From positions 744,001-808,000 of the forward strand of contig OZ037929.1 of the NCBI GenBank assembly GCA_964035575.1: a stretch of DNA of 64,000 nt. The letters are read 5' to 3'. Position 1 is the stretch's first letter, and each line of letters starts with the position of its first letter. Position numbers and translations under genes: made by a program. This stretch comes from Rhynchopus sp. YZ270_cl-10. Lineage: Eukaryota; Euglenozoa; Diplonemea; Diplonemida; Diplonemidae. Below, in pieces: positions 41,096 to 51,535 of the stretch. The notes below the pieces were generated by a model. The model was not told the DNA's origin. It was given only the letters and a program-made list of their open reading frames with translations, and ran no database searches.

Positions 41096-44000
41096 CGGTG
41101 TTGCCGCTTGGTCCCTTCTCTTTTCTTCATTCAACTTCTTCAGATGCGCTCTTGTCGCCTCTACTGGAAGCTGCGGCTTGCGGGCTGGAAGCTTCTCCTG
41201 CTGAGACTTCACTGAGACATGCGAGTCACGTCTCTCCCCTGCAGTTACTATCCTCCTTCTGACAGACCCTTTGGGCGACGGCCGCGTGGTCGACTCCGTG
41301 GACGCTGTGACAGCAGAGTCCGAAGGCAGCGCTGCCGACGCCTCCTCCAGACGCCTTCTTAAGGACTCCACCTCTGCACTGCTCTCGGTGAAGGCACTGT
41401 GCAGCATGTCTTCTAGGTTCGACTTCTCGTCTTGCAGGTCTTTCACCTTTTGGGTAAGAATTTTGCGACCAGGAGAAGGCGATCCGGTGGCAGGGCTGGT
41501 GACACTGCCGTTGAGACGTACATTCTCTGCACGAAGCGCTTGGACCTCTAAACGCAGCTCTTCAAGCTCCTTGAGGGAGTCGGAGGCCTGTCGTCTCCGA
41601 TCCGCCATTTGACGTAAAATACTGCTGCATTCCCTCCACCAGGCGTCGCGAGATGTTTCTAATGCGGCAATACGTTGTCTCGCCTCTTCGCACGCCGTTT
41701 CGGCGCTCTCCTTAACACATTCTAACTCATAGTTGTCTGTTTCCAGCTCTCCCGCCCGTTCTTTCATCTGCACCAAATCAATCCTCAATCGTTGCACCTC
41801 CATCTGCAAAGTCTCATACCCCTCCACAGCCTTCCCATCCAAAGCAAATTGAAGATAATTTGATAGATCCGAATCTTTTTGAATCCCCTTTTTGCAGGTC
41901 CCACACAAATGTTCATGAAGACGCCGTGCAGTGGAAATCCTAGTATGTGGATCTGCCGGCAGGGTCGCATCGAGATCCATATCGGAGGTACTGTCGACGG
42001 CGCCAGAGGATGCGAGGAAAAGCTTGGTTTCCAAATCGATGATGGTTTCCTGAAGGCGCAGCTTCTCCTTGTTGTGGTGGGAGGCCTGCTCCGCCAGCCG
42101 CACCCCCTCAGGGGACGGCACCACAACAGGGCTTCTCCTCTCCAGCACCTGAACCTTCCTCTCCAACTCCAGCACCTCCCCTTCCCTCTCCGCCAGCCTT
42201 GCCTTCACCTCTGGGAGTTCTTGAGACGGCTGCAGATGCTCATGAAGCACACCCTCTAAATCAGTAATCTTCGCTGCCCATTCCGCCTTTAACGCATCCA
42301 CCTCCATCTGCGTATACTGTGGGGGCACTGGAGACCCCCTCGGCGTCACAAACGGAGACGTTGCTGTAGTGTTCTGCGGTGGAGGAGGTGGAGGTGGAGG
42401 TGGTGGCTGCTCCTGCAGGGCCTTTTGGGTTGCAACCAACCGCTCATTTTGAGTTCTCGCCATTTGATGTTCATTTTGCAACAATTCATGCTGTTCTCTC
42501 GCCATCTGATGTTCCGTCTGCAGCCTATCATGCTGAGACTGAACCCGTTTGGTATGGGTAACGTTCTCCGCTAGCTTGGAGGAAACGTGGACACAACGTT
42601 GCCTCCACGCGAGGGCATGGTCGAATGCAATCTGAGAGCGTACGTGCTGCTCCTCCATGATCAAGGCAAGGATGCTGGGGTCGGTGGGTTTGTTATATAA
42701 GAGGTCGTCTGAGTGGAGGATTTGGTGAACTGCTTGTACAGAAGGGGTGTGCGCAGAATGGACCGGTGTCTGCTGTCCCTGGCTCTGGCTTTGCAGTGCG
42801 ACAGAAACACTTCGAGACCCAGCACGGCCTCCACAAACCTCCACTGCCAGCTTCGACTCTCGCGTCACAGACTCCGCAAGCTGCCCTTTGGTACACCGTA
42901 GTTCTTCTTCTAGTCGTGCCTTCTCGATCAATGCATCACGCAGCACTGCGTTCGTTGCTTCCTCTTGGATAAATGCTTCCTTTTTAGGCAACGCTTCTTC
43001 AACAACATACGCCGTACCTTGCACATATCGGGGCTCTGAAGAGGACCTTGGGTTGCTAGTATTCCTTTGAGGAGATAATGCACGTTGTGGCGAAGTCGAT
43101 GCATGCTTCCGTTGCTTCTCCGGGGACTGCGATGCGTCAAGCTTGGTCTTAAGCCCCGTCAATTCATGCCTTAAGCGGTTGTTCTCCATTTCCCTTGCAG
43201 ATATCTCTTGGGTAGATGACTTTAATTTATCTTGCAGCTCCTGCCCATTTTGCACTGACGTGACAAGCTCTGTTGCGAGAAGCTGGCATTTTCTTGACAG
43301 CCTAGTTGACTCCGCTTCAAGCTCAGGATCGGCAATCGATTTCGCGGGCGAAGACATACTACGAGCCGCATACCCACCTGCAGGACCAGGCACGGTAGTC
43401 CGCGAAGAGGTGCGATGGTGTACTACACTAGGTCTAGGTGGTGACAATGTGTTTGTTCTACGTATTGCAGGAGATGCCACATCCAATGACGGACTTTGCC
43501 TTGGCGAGATAACCGATGTATCCGACCCTGTTGTGGTTAACCTCTGCAGCAACCCGGCTAATTGATGTTGTTTCTCCTCAAATTGCCTCGCTTTTGCCGC
43601 ACTCTCCCTCTTTTGCTTCTCTGTTGCGGAGTACACTTCGTTCATTACGCCCATCAAATTAGCGATATTGTCATCAATCGCTTCCAACGTCATATCTTCT
43701 ACTTGCCCTAAGCTTTCTACTGCACGTTGCGCCGCATTTAATGCTGGAGGAGGTACCATCGAATCCATACTGGTGTTCACATTGCTGACGTAAGTAGGGA
43801 CCGGGAGGGGTTGTGGTGCAGAGGAGGTTGAGGTGTTGGTTAACGCCGATACCGCAAAGACACTGTCACCATGCTCATCGTGCCCACCTAACCAAGGTCT
43901 ACCTTGTGGTTGTGGAATTCCAACCCCTGGAGGGAAGGATGCTACCGGTGTTACCATGCTCTGATATCCATACGAAGGCTGTGCAGAAGGCGTCGTTCGA

Positions 44001-44230
44001 GAGGAATACACATCAGAGGTGCGGGAAGAATGCGGGCCACCCCGTGAAGCGTTCTGTGCATAGTGCTGTCCAGGTCCGGTACGTATAGGTGTCTGTGTCG
44101 TGTCTAGAGAGGATGGAGATGGGACCACATGAGGGTGGCTGTACCCGACGTTACGTTGCGCGGAGAACATTGGTAGGGAGGGCACATCGACGTCGCGGCT
44201 GGCCTGCTTCTTACCATGGTGGGCGAGCAT
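41096..44230 (-). CDS. Large coiled-coil protein (first exon; 3' end unresolved)
   Basis: Exon 44230-41096 encodes 1045 residues in phase 0 to donor GTATGT. N-terminal about 190 residues are Ser/Pro/Gln/Gly-rich and likely disordered. Several long Glu/Lys/Gln/Leu heptad segments follow (about 190-240, 300-370, 430-480, 600-770 and 810-990), separated by Ser/Pro linkers, one with a run of Pro. A Cys-x2-Cys pair occurs at about 795 (Leu-Cys-Gly-Thr-Cys). This resembles centrosomal, basal-body or flagellar scaffold proteins, but composition alone cannot name a family. The start is the first Met after a G-rich leader. Large single exon with no other introns. Confidence 0.85.
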
Positions 44231-44582
44231 GTGTATCGGGGAGAGGGGAGGAGGAGGGGGGGAGGAGGATCCACCTCCCTCTAAGGGCGGGAGGGGGGGC
44301 GTCCCTGTAGTGTAGGTTAAGGGGGAAGAGGGAGGGATTTAGTCAAAAACCGGCCATTTTGCATAAGGCCAAAAAACCGATTTTTCACCATATTTTTCAA
44401 TTTTTTTGTGTATTTTGTGGTACCTAGAGGGCGAATTTAGGCCCACAGTGCCCAGATATATTATTTTGGGGGTAGGATTCACCCGGGGGGTCTCAGAGGG
44501 AGGGAGAAGGTCAAGAGGGGGGTTGATTTGTAGTAGAAATTAAATTCTGGTATTTTTTCAGTCAAGAGGGAGGGGTGAGGGA
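44231..44582. other. Spacer, nothing recognised
   Basis: G- and T-runs upstream of the coiled-coil gene. TAGTAGAAATTAAATTCTGG at 44532-44551 resembles 3160-3180 (AATAGAAATTAAATTCTAG). Confidence 0.5.
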
Positions 44583-44690
44583 GCGAAAGCAACAGCGATG
44601 CTCCTAGTAACGGCGAGTGAACAGGGCAGAGCCCAAGCCTGAACCGGCAATTTGTCGGCATGTGGTGCAAGCGTACGATGGGGGGGGGCG
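44583..44690 (+). rRNA. Fragment of nuclear large-subunit (28S-type) rRNA, 5' domain
   Basis: CTAGTAACGGCGAGTGAACA, then GGGCAGAGCCCAAG...GGCATGTGGTG...GCGTACG follow the order of the universally conserved 5' domain of eukaryotic LSU rRNA, about 40-150 nt from its start. Only about 110 nt is present, flanked by unrelated sequence, so it is an rRNA pseudogene fragment, not a functional gene. It lies between two protein genes. Confidence 0.85.
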
Positions 44691-45713
44691 TATTTTGAGG
44701 AATAGACAAAATGTGTGGTAAAACTATGGTAGAGGGGGTGGGTTTTTTGGAAAATTTCTTTTGACTTAGGCTAGCAAAAAAGGGGGGGATATTTTTCTCT
44801 TCTTCGCGCATTCCACTAATGTAAATCGTGGAACGTTGAAGGCGGAAAGAATAAAGAAAAAAGAGGTTGAAAAATATGCGCGAATCTCATGTGGACTGCA
44901 CAATCATCATAAAAGCATACAAAGTGAAACACGGCGGAGAACTTCTGAGAGGAGACTTTTTTTTCCCCCCTTTTTATTTGGCGGGTAAGACACCACTACT
45001 CAGTCGCGTAGGTCTTGATGGAAAATGTTTGACCCACAGCCAACGCTAGCATAGTACGCCACCACGAAAAACCGTGGCTAAAATACAAGACCCGGATCTT
45101 GTCTTTGGGGAACAGTCGCCTCAAGAAAGGAAGGGGGGGGAAAGGGTATCAGAAAAACGCAAAGCTGGGCATAACAAACTGTGTTTTAATACAAAAAAGA
45201 AAACATTTTGGGGTAACCCATTGCAGTTTCCTTAAAAATAAAGAGCAAGCAGCAAAAAAAAAACCCTCAAGCAAATCAAGCCGGAGGCAGTGGCGGAGCA
45301 GTACACGATTCATACAAGAAGAAAAAAAACTAAAACTGTAGCTGTTGATGCAGACACCTCCAACTGACCCACATACGATGCCCAGATGAAATCACAAAAA
45401 GAAAAGTTTATAAGATGATACTAAGCCTCTCGTGCTTAGTCATCTTGGAAAAAAATACACTGTCCTGGCGGGAGACCATTCCCTTCCCCTTCCTGTTCCT
45501 GCTCTACCACGAAGGCAAGCCTAAAACTCACAGTACGTCAAACTTAAACACCTAAAAACGCCACAAAACGATATGTGTCCCCACACATCATTCAGAACAA
45601 AAGGGGGTTGATTCGTATGCCTCACGAAATACCGTCGTAAAAAAAAAAATGTTGGAACGCTACAAACACCCCCCCGAGGATTTTTTCCAACAGACCACAC
45701 AGTATTCCCCCTT
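44691..45713. repeat. Spacer with family D (45355-45400) and family A (45403-45446)
   Basis: This A copy forms the best hairpin of the family: AAGATGA (45412-45418) pairs with TCATCTT (45440-45446), and CTAAGC (45421-45426) with GCTTAG (45434-45439), leaving a two-base bulge and the loop CTCTCGT. The D copy is immediately 5'. Otherwise A/T- and C-rich with no exon. Confidence 0.75.
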
Positions 45714-46421
45714 TCACTTCCGACTCAACTCAACCTCAATCCCTCTCCGTTCCCTCTCCCACTCCCCAATGGTTTGGTTTAACACATCTGGGTCCAACCC
45801 TGTATTTGCCCGCAACTCCTTTTGCTTTGTAGGGTTACGGAAATGCTTCGTTGCGAGGAGATCTAAGGCTTGGGGGGTTATTTGTGCCATAGGAGCAGCA
45901 CGAGCCGACAAACCAGGTGAGCATGCAAGACATGAGTAGTGTGGGGTAGGCCTGGAGAGACGGACACGGCAGAGCTGGTCTTGCTCTGCATGGGTCAGCT
46001 TCTTTGCGACATCTGGATTATAAGCTGGTACCTTTGGTGCAGGAGGAAACGCAATCCCTCCTCTCTCCACACTCAAGGTTCCTCCCTTCGGTACCGTAAA
46101 TGGTGTGCCAAAAGAGCTCCGCACCGAGGCCTCTAAGCGATGCTGGTATTCATGAAGCCTTGATACACCGGAACGGATCTTCCTCACCCGACGCTCCCCT
46201 CCGCACAAATCTCGCAAAATACGCTGTTCTTTTGCAGCTATGCTTACCAGCTCTTCTTCCATAGCTTGCATCACCAATTCAACTGCAGGGGAGGGGGTGG
46301 ACAGAGAGGAGGGAGGGGCAGGTGCTCGTCTCGGAGTGCTCTTCGCAAAACCCTCAGAAGGCGGTCTCGGGTTGAAGCTCTCATTGGATAGGTACGGCAG
46401 ACTTTTCGTCCCTTCGACCAT
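45714..46421 (-). CDS. Hypothetical protein with Cys-containing segment
   Basis: Single exon, 235 aa. Pro/Ser-rich N-terminus (1-50), a Glu/Arg-rich helical stretch (about 50-95), a Gly/Pro/Val linker, then a middle part with three Cys (Leu-Cys-Arg-Val; Ser-Cys-Leu-Ala-Cys) and a Lys/Arg/Glu-rich helical C-terminus with Glu-Trp-Glu-Arg-Glu. No signal or TM. Family not recognised. Frame, codon evenness and length support coding. Confidence 0.7.
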   Translation of the reverse strand: MVEGTKSLPYLSNESFNPRPPSEGFAKSTPRRAPAPPSSLSTPSPAVELVMQAMEEELVSIAAKEQRILRDLCGGERRVRKIRSGVSRLHEYQHRLEASVRSSFGTPFTVPKGGTLSVERGGIAFPPAPKVPAYNPDVAKKLTHAEQDQLCRVRLSRPTPHYSCLACSPGLSARAAPMAQITPQALDLLATKHFRNPTKQKELRANTGLDPDVLNQTIGEWERERRGIEVELSRK

Positions 46422-47107
46422 TCAAAAGGGGGGTGGGGAAAGAAAGAGGTGATCAAGAGATGGGTTGAGAATAGAGGATGTTTGGTAGGTAGGGGAGAGA
46501 ATGGAACCACAGAGCAGTGTAATGAAAAAAAAAGGGTTGATGAGAGTGCGGTTCCTGGAGGTGTGGGGAGGGGTGTGTGTGTGTGTGTAATTTTGTGATC
46601 AAAAATGCAAAATTGTCGATTCCCACGCCATGCATGTACTTTTTTATATGTTTGTTGATAATGTCCATAACCAGTAGTTCTTGTAGACACTATCCTTCTT
46701 TGTTTTGAAAATAAAATTGAAACCGCACTCCTACTTTTTCCTTGTTCTGTTTTTTTTCCCCACCCCCGCAAACAATAAATCAATAAAGACAATAAAGACA
46801 AAAAAGGGAGAGCTTGTGGCGAAACGCACACACCCAAAAAAACAAGATCACTATCTTGGCCACCTCAGCTTTGCTGATGATTTCGTACACCTCCCCCTCT
46901 TTCGACCGTTACGGTTCGACTATCCCACCAAACGCGGGTTTTTCCCTTAGGCGTGCGCAACCGAGCTTTCGGTCCTACCGATATTTCGGCACTGTCAGTG
47001 ACACTCTGTCAGTGACACACGCACACGCACGCAACTCACAACAGTGCACATGGCCGCCGATATTTCGGCACCGTCAGTAGCACCCACACACGAGCAAACT
47101 CCACCGA
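46422..47107. other. Spacer with a repeated motif near 46976 and 47058
   Basis: CCGATATTTCGGCACTGTCA (about 46978-46997) recurs as CCGATATTTCGGCACCGTCA (47057-47076), each holding the CCGATATTTCGG palindrome. GT/AC runs surround them. Upstream is the LRR gene 3 stop. No exon recognised. Confidence 0.6.
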
Positions 47108-48571
47108 TTATTCGGTGTACACCAGATCTCCCCAGTTATCGCAGTGTGCTCCACTATGCACCTCATCCTGTGGTCTAATTTTTCTTGATGAATACCACTC
47201 AGTATACTGGTCGCATGGTTCTAAAGCAATGCAACCTTCAATAAAGCTGTTCCCAACTCGTGTCACAGCACTCAATCCTGCAAAGTCGATGGAGGTTAAC
47301 GACGTGCAATCTGCTAAGAAGTGGTCCAAAAGGCTTGTGACGTAGCTCAATCCTGCGAAGTCGATTGAGGTTAACGCAGTGCAACCTGATAAGAAGTGTC
47401 TCCCAAGGCTTGTAACACTGCCCAATTCTGCAAAGTCGATTGAGGTTAACGACGTGCAACGTGATAAGAAGAAGCACCCAAGGCTTGTGACGCTGCTCAA
47501 TCCTGCAAAGTCGATGGAGGTTAACGACGTGCAATCTGATAAGAAGTGGTTCCAAATGCTTGTTACACTACCCAATCCTGCAAACTCGATGGAGGTTAAC
47601 GACGTGCAACGTAATAAGAAGTAGTCCGCAAGGCTTGTGACGCTGCCCAATCCTGCAAAGTTGATGGAGGTTAACGACGTACAACCTGACAAGAAGCTGT
47701 GCCAAAGGCCTGTAACACTGCCCAATCCTGCAAAGTCGATTGAGGTTAACGACGTGCAATCTGCTAAGAAGTAGTCCCCAAGGCTTGTGACGCTGCCCAA
47801 TCCTGCAAAGCCGAATGAGGTTAACGACGTGCAACCTGATAAGAAGTAGTTCCCAAGGCTTGTAACGCTGCCCAATCCTGCAAAGTTGATGGAGGTTAAC
47901 GCCGTGCAACCTGACAAGAAGCTGTCCCAAAGGCTTGTAACACTGCCCAATCCTGCAAAGTCGATGGAGGTTAACGACGTGCAACGTGATAAGAAGAAGT
48001 CCCCAAGGCTTGTGACATTGTTCAATCCTGCGAAGTTGGATGGCTCAAAAGTGCGTAATGACGTGCACTCGTGCAGGAAGAAGTCACCTGTTGTCGTGAC
48101 GTTGCACAACCCAGACAAGTTAACTGATTCCAATGATGAACACTCAAATAAGAACCGGTCACCAATGGCAGTAACAGCCAACGGGGCACTCAGATCAAGG
48201 CTACGTAAATTAGTGCTTGCGAGGAACCTGTTCGGAATCACGGTTACAACTTGTGCCTGCAGAAACAACTTCGCTACCTTGGGGTCTTCTACACGTGCAA
48301 GTCTCTCTGGAGTGAGGTCTGTCTCACCCAATGCACGAAGAGCTGCAATGGACTCTTGCTTCATCGACTGCGTCAATACGACTGTGTCGCCAGCACTCAG
48401 CGCTGTGATGTTGATGTCCTCTCCTTCGCCGTTCCCTCCGTCCATGCCAAAGGTGTCTTCAGCAAACCCCGCTGTAGTTGCCACCTTCCGCCGCAGGTCC
48501 TTCGCTGTGTCATCCACATCCACATCGACGACGTACGTCCGACCATCAAATCCCTCGATGTTGAGTTCCAT
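47108..48571 (-). CDS. Ubiquitin-like/BspA-type LRR protein, copy 3
   Basis: Single exon, 487 aa. The ubiquitin-like N-terminus is nearly identical to copies 1 and 2. About 15 BspA-type 24-residue repeats follow. The C-terminal cap is different: after Phe-Ile-Glu-Gly-Cys it ends in an acidic, Cys/His/Trp-containing tail unlike the Trp-Ala tail of copies 1 and 2. The 5' flank shares the GTGTTTTCTGTTGTGGGAGT leader with the other copies. Located 13 kb from the duplicated pair, so an older or dispersed paralogue. Confidence 0.88.
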   Translation of the reverse strand: MELNIEGFDGRTYVVDVDVDDTAKDLRRKVATTAGFAEDTFGMDGGNGEGEDINITALSAGDTVVLTQSMKQESIAALRALGETDLTPERLARVEDPKVAKLFLQAQVVTVIPNRFLASTNLRSLDLSAPLAVTAIGDRFLFECSSLESVNLSGLCNVTTTGDFFLHECTSLRTFEPSNFAGLNNVTSLGDFFLSRCTSLTSIDFAGLGSVTSLWDSFLSGCTALTSINFAGLGSVTSLGNYFLSGCTSLTSFGFAGLGSVTSLGDYFLADCTSLTSIDFAGLGSVTGLWHSFLSGCTSLTSINFAGLGSVTSLADYFLLRCTSLTSIEFAGLGSVTSIWNHFLSDCTSLTSIDFAGLSSVTSLGCFFLSRCTSLTSIDFAELGSVTSLGRHFLSGCTALTSIDFAGLSYVTSLLDHFLADCTSLTSIDFAGLSAVTRVGNSFIEGCIALEPCDQYTEWYSSRKIRPQDEVHSGAHCDNWGDLVYTE

Positions 48572-49527
48572 TGGTGTTTTGTGTGTTTTCTGTTGTGGGA
48601 GTGGTGCATGACAGAGCCATTGATTGTCTGTCTATATCTGAACTAACTGAGTGGCATTTGGATTTGCCTGCAATGCAATCCTTAGTGGGGGAGGGTACAG
48701 AAGATAGGAAGGCTTCTTTTTTTTTAGGACACATTTTTTTGATCGCTACCTACGAGTGTAGGCGGGTTTAGTGCAGATATGTTGAAATTTGAAGTTAGAA
48801 AATTGGCACACTGGGCGGGGTCAAATAAAAGGGCGAGAGAGAAAAAGAGAACGAAAAATGGTAACTCTATACTAAAAAGGAAAAAAGGTTTTTCCGTTGA
48901 TTGCTCAATTATCCTGTTTGAGAACTGATTGGGCGACCGTATCGGGGGGGACTATTTCTCCTTTAAGCTATCGCTTGTAGATTAAAAAAAAATAGAGTTT
49001 ACACAATAAACTCTCAGCCTCTCTGTGCTTCGTCACTTTGGAATAAAACTGAAGGGTGGCATCATTTCTTTAGCCTTCCCACCCTTCGCAACAGGAAATA
49101 TTTTCCCCCCTATCCGTTACCATGGTGTAAACCAAGGCAAACCTGTATAGGAGAGTGAACACATCTTCTTGCGTGCGATCGTCGTTGTATGAACAAACTA
49201 GAGAAACAGAGCGGCGTATATAATCCTAAGTCTTGCGCAATTAGTCACCTGAAGGAAGACAGGCTATCCTACCACACAACCACCCTCTCGTCGTCGTGTT
49301 GGCTCTCTGTGTACAGTGTGGTTTGGGAGACACAAAATTTTGTAACATTTTTTTTAGATACTTTATTCTCAGACGCCTTTTTTTGGGCCATCCATGATCG
49401 GGGTGAGAGATTGGTTCACTAGCTCTCAGTAAAGCTCTCACAACGCCCTGTTGCGTTTTCTCACAGGAGACGATCATAGATGGCCCACTTTTGTTCAAAT
49501 GGTGCGAAAAAATTAATAAATCGGACA
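48572..49527. repeat. Spacer with families E (48885-48975) and A (49006-49040, 49207-49250)
   Basis: E: CCGTTGATTGCTCAATTATC, GGCGACCGTATCGG, CTATTTCTCCTTTAAGC. A copies: AACTCTCAGCCTCTCTGTGC, and TATAATCCTAAGTCTTGCGC with AATTAGTCACCT. The TerD gene's last coding frame ends at a GTAATG that could be a donor, so part of this could be intron. Confidence 0.55.
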
Positions 49528-51535
49528 TTACCTTGCACGCTCCGTTGAGAAGGATATTTTGAGCCGGACCTCACCTTCCACGTCTTCGCCTTGCAACGGA
49601 TGCCAGGCGTCTTCTAAAGCTTTCATATTGCCTTTGTGTTCCACCATTGGGAGGGTCACTGTCCCGATGAAGTAGCGGTCAAACACCACAATTTTCAACG
49701 AACTCAGAAACGTCGTCGTGAAGTAGAACGTTTCCCCCCACTGCGGGCACGCCCTGTCATCCGAGGCTCGGGTCCGCTCCTTCTGCCTCTCCTTGCCTTC
49801 ATCCATTGACCACACCTGGACATGAGGCCCAAATATCTTCCCTTGCGGGCCCAACCCCCTCGCCTCACACACCGTCAACTGCAACAGCCTTGTGTTGTAC
49901 ATATCCTTTCTGTAGTCACACCACCCTGCGGGGACCCACTCCCCGGACTGCGTTTTATAGTTATTCCGCAAGAAGTAGGATAACGCCCTGGTAACCGGCA
50001 TAAATTCTGATGGGGAAATGCAGGCATGTGGCAGTTGGTATAACGGCTCCTGAATGGGTTGTACAAACCACCCAGAGGGCTCGCTGGGATCCCGGTACAT
50101 CGCGGCGAAGATCATACCAATAGAGTCCTTCGCTGCCTTACTGAGATTGCAGCGGACAAGCTCTTTTCGGTCTTCAACGTTGTGTGTTTTTCCTTTTCCT
50201 AGAACCTTCTTCTTTACCTCAAACAGACGGCAATAAGCGCCTTCCACCTGAGAGAACCTCGACGCCCATTTCCCTTCACGCTCCACCGTCGAAACAGCGA
50301 AGTAAATTATATCGGCTTCGTCGCAAATATTCAAGAATTTAATGTCAACCGTTTCTTTGTCGTGAGAAGCGTGACTTCGCGTTGTGAGAACCGAGTCACC
50401 TCTGTGGACACAGGCGCCGTCTGTCGATATCAGCTTGTTTTTAGAGTTCACGTGGTCTCTGTAGCCCTTGGATTTGTCGAAGTAGATGAGGGTGCAGTCC
50501 AGGTCGTCGTCGCCCTTTGTCCATCCGACGCCAAAGACCACGTGGTCGACGTCGGGGTGGATCTGCACGGCAGACCGCTTCTGCGAGTCGATGATGATGC
50601 CCAGCTTCATTGTCTCAGGGAGCATGTCTTCTGGGATGCCCAGACACTTCCGCATGGAGAAGATCAGGCCACGGTCGCCCACGGAGTTGCCATGTGCAGG
50701 GACGTTCAGTTCGACGAGCTCCCACCCGCCAATCCCTGGAAGGGTATGGGAGGCTTCACGTTCGATGTTGTCGACCTGGGAACCTGAGGGAGGGGGTGGG
50801 ATATAGAGAAAAGAGATATTTGAACTAATGCAAGCGTAATGTTGTCAACAAAAAAGCGGAGATTGCACAAAACGTGGCAACACTACCGAGGCAAACTACA
50901 CTACTTCAACAATTTATCAAAAAAAGGAGAGCCGGTAACATACCAAACGACTTTGCCTGCGTAATCGTCTCTGTTGTGTCACTGCGCACCACTAGCGGGT
51001 TTTTCTTCGGCGAACTCGTCGCCGCTAAGGTACCCCTCCGTGGCTCAAGCTGTGTCCCCACGAATGGTGCGTCAGCACGGTGCAAATTGCACACCACCGT
51101 TGCGGTGTGCTCCTTCGACAGGTAGACGGGTATTTCGCAGATAGGCTCTGGGTCTTCAAGACTCATGTCTGTGACTTGGCAAACTACGGAATCGACAGAT
51201 CCTAGGTTGTAACCTGCATTGTGGCATGTAATGACAAGCACGATGGAATGTATTTCCATCGGCACCTTCGAAAGAAACACCTGAATCGCCTCGTCATCGT
51301 CGTCCCCCTCCCCGGTTGTGTTGTCCCCGGTGTGCACCATCCACTCTCCTTTTGTAGTAAGCTTGTTGAAGTACACCACCTCCTGCGGGTTCCCCTTATC
51401 ATCAAAGGAGACAGCAGAGACGTCTAAGTCAAATGGCTCGTCCCCTACAAAGTCCCATCGCAACCCAAAATTGAGTTCACAATTGGTAGGCAATGTAATA
51501 GGGGCCAGCAAAGACCGTTCCAATTCATCAGACAT
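49528..51535 (-). CDS. TerD-TerD-C2 domain protein
   Basis: Exons 51535-50944 and 50783-49528, phase 1, donor GTATGT, acceptor CCTCAG. Product 615 aa. Residues about 15-185 form a TerD domain (Phe-Asp-Leu-Asp-Val-Ser-Ala, then Asp-Asn-Thr-Thr-Gly-Glu-Gly-Asp-Asp-Asp and Asn-Ala-Gly). About 235-480 hold a second, more diverged TerD-like domain. About 490-605 form a C2 domain (Leu-Gln-Leu-Thr-Val-x-Glu-Ala-Arg-Gly-Leu; Pro-Gln-Trp-Gly-Glu-Thr-Phe). TerD domains bind Ca2+ through acidic loops and occur in tellurium-resistance and stress proteins; C2 domains bind Ca2+/lipid. A membrane-linked Ca2+ sensor is inferred. The 160-nt intron contains family F. The final GTAATG may be a donor. Confidence 0.88.
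50784..50943 (-). repeat. Intron of the TerD-C2 gene, containing family F (50847-50930)
   Basis: Plus strand GCGGAGATTGCACAAAACGT, GGCAACACTACCGAGGCAAA, then TTCAACAATTTATCAAAAAA, matching the minus strand at 6540-6665 with scattered changes. Confidence 0.75.

Noticed and set aside
44583-44690. Functional rRNA gene
   Set aside because: Only about 110 nt of the LSU is present, with unrelated flanks.
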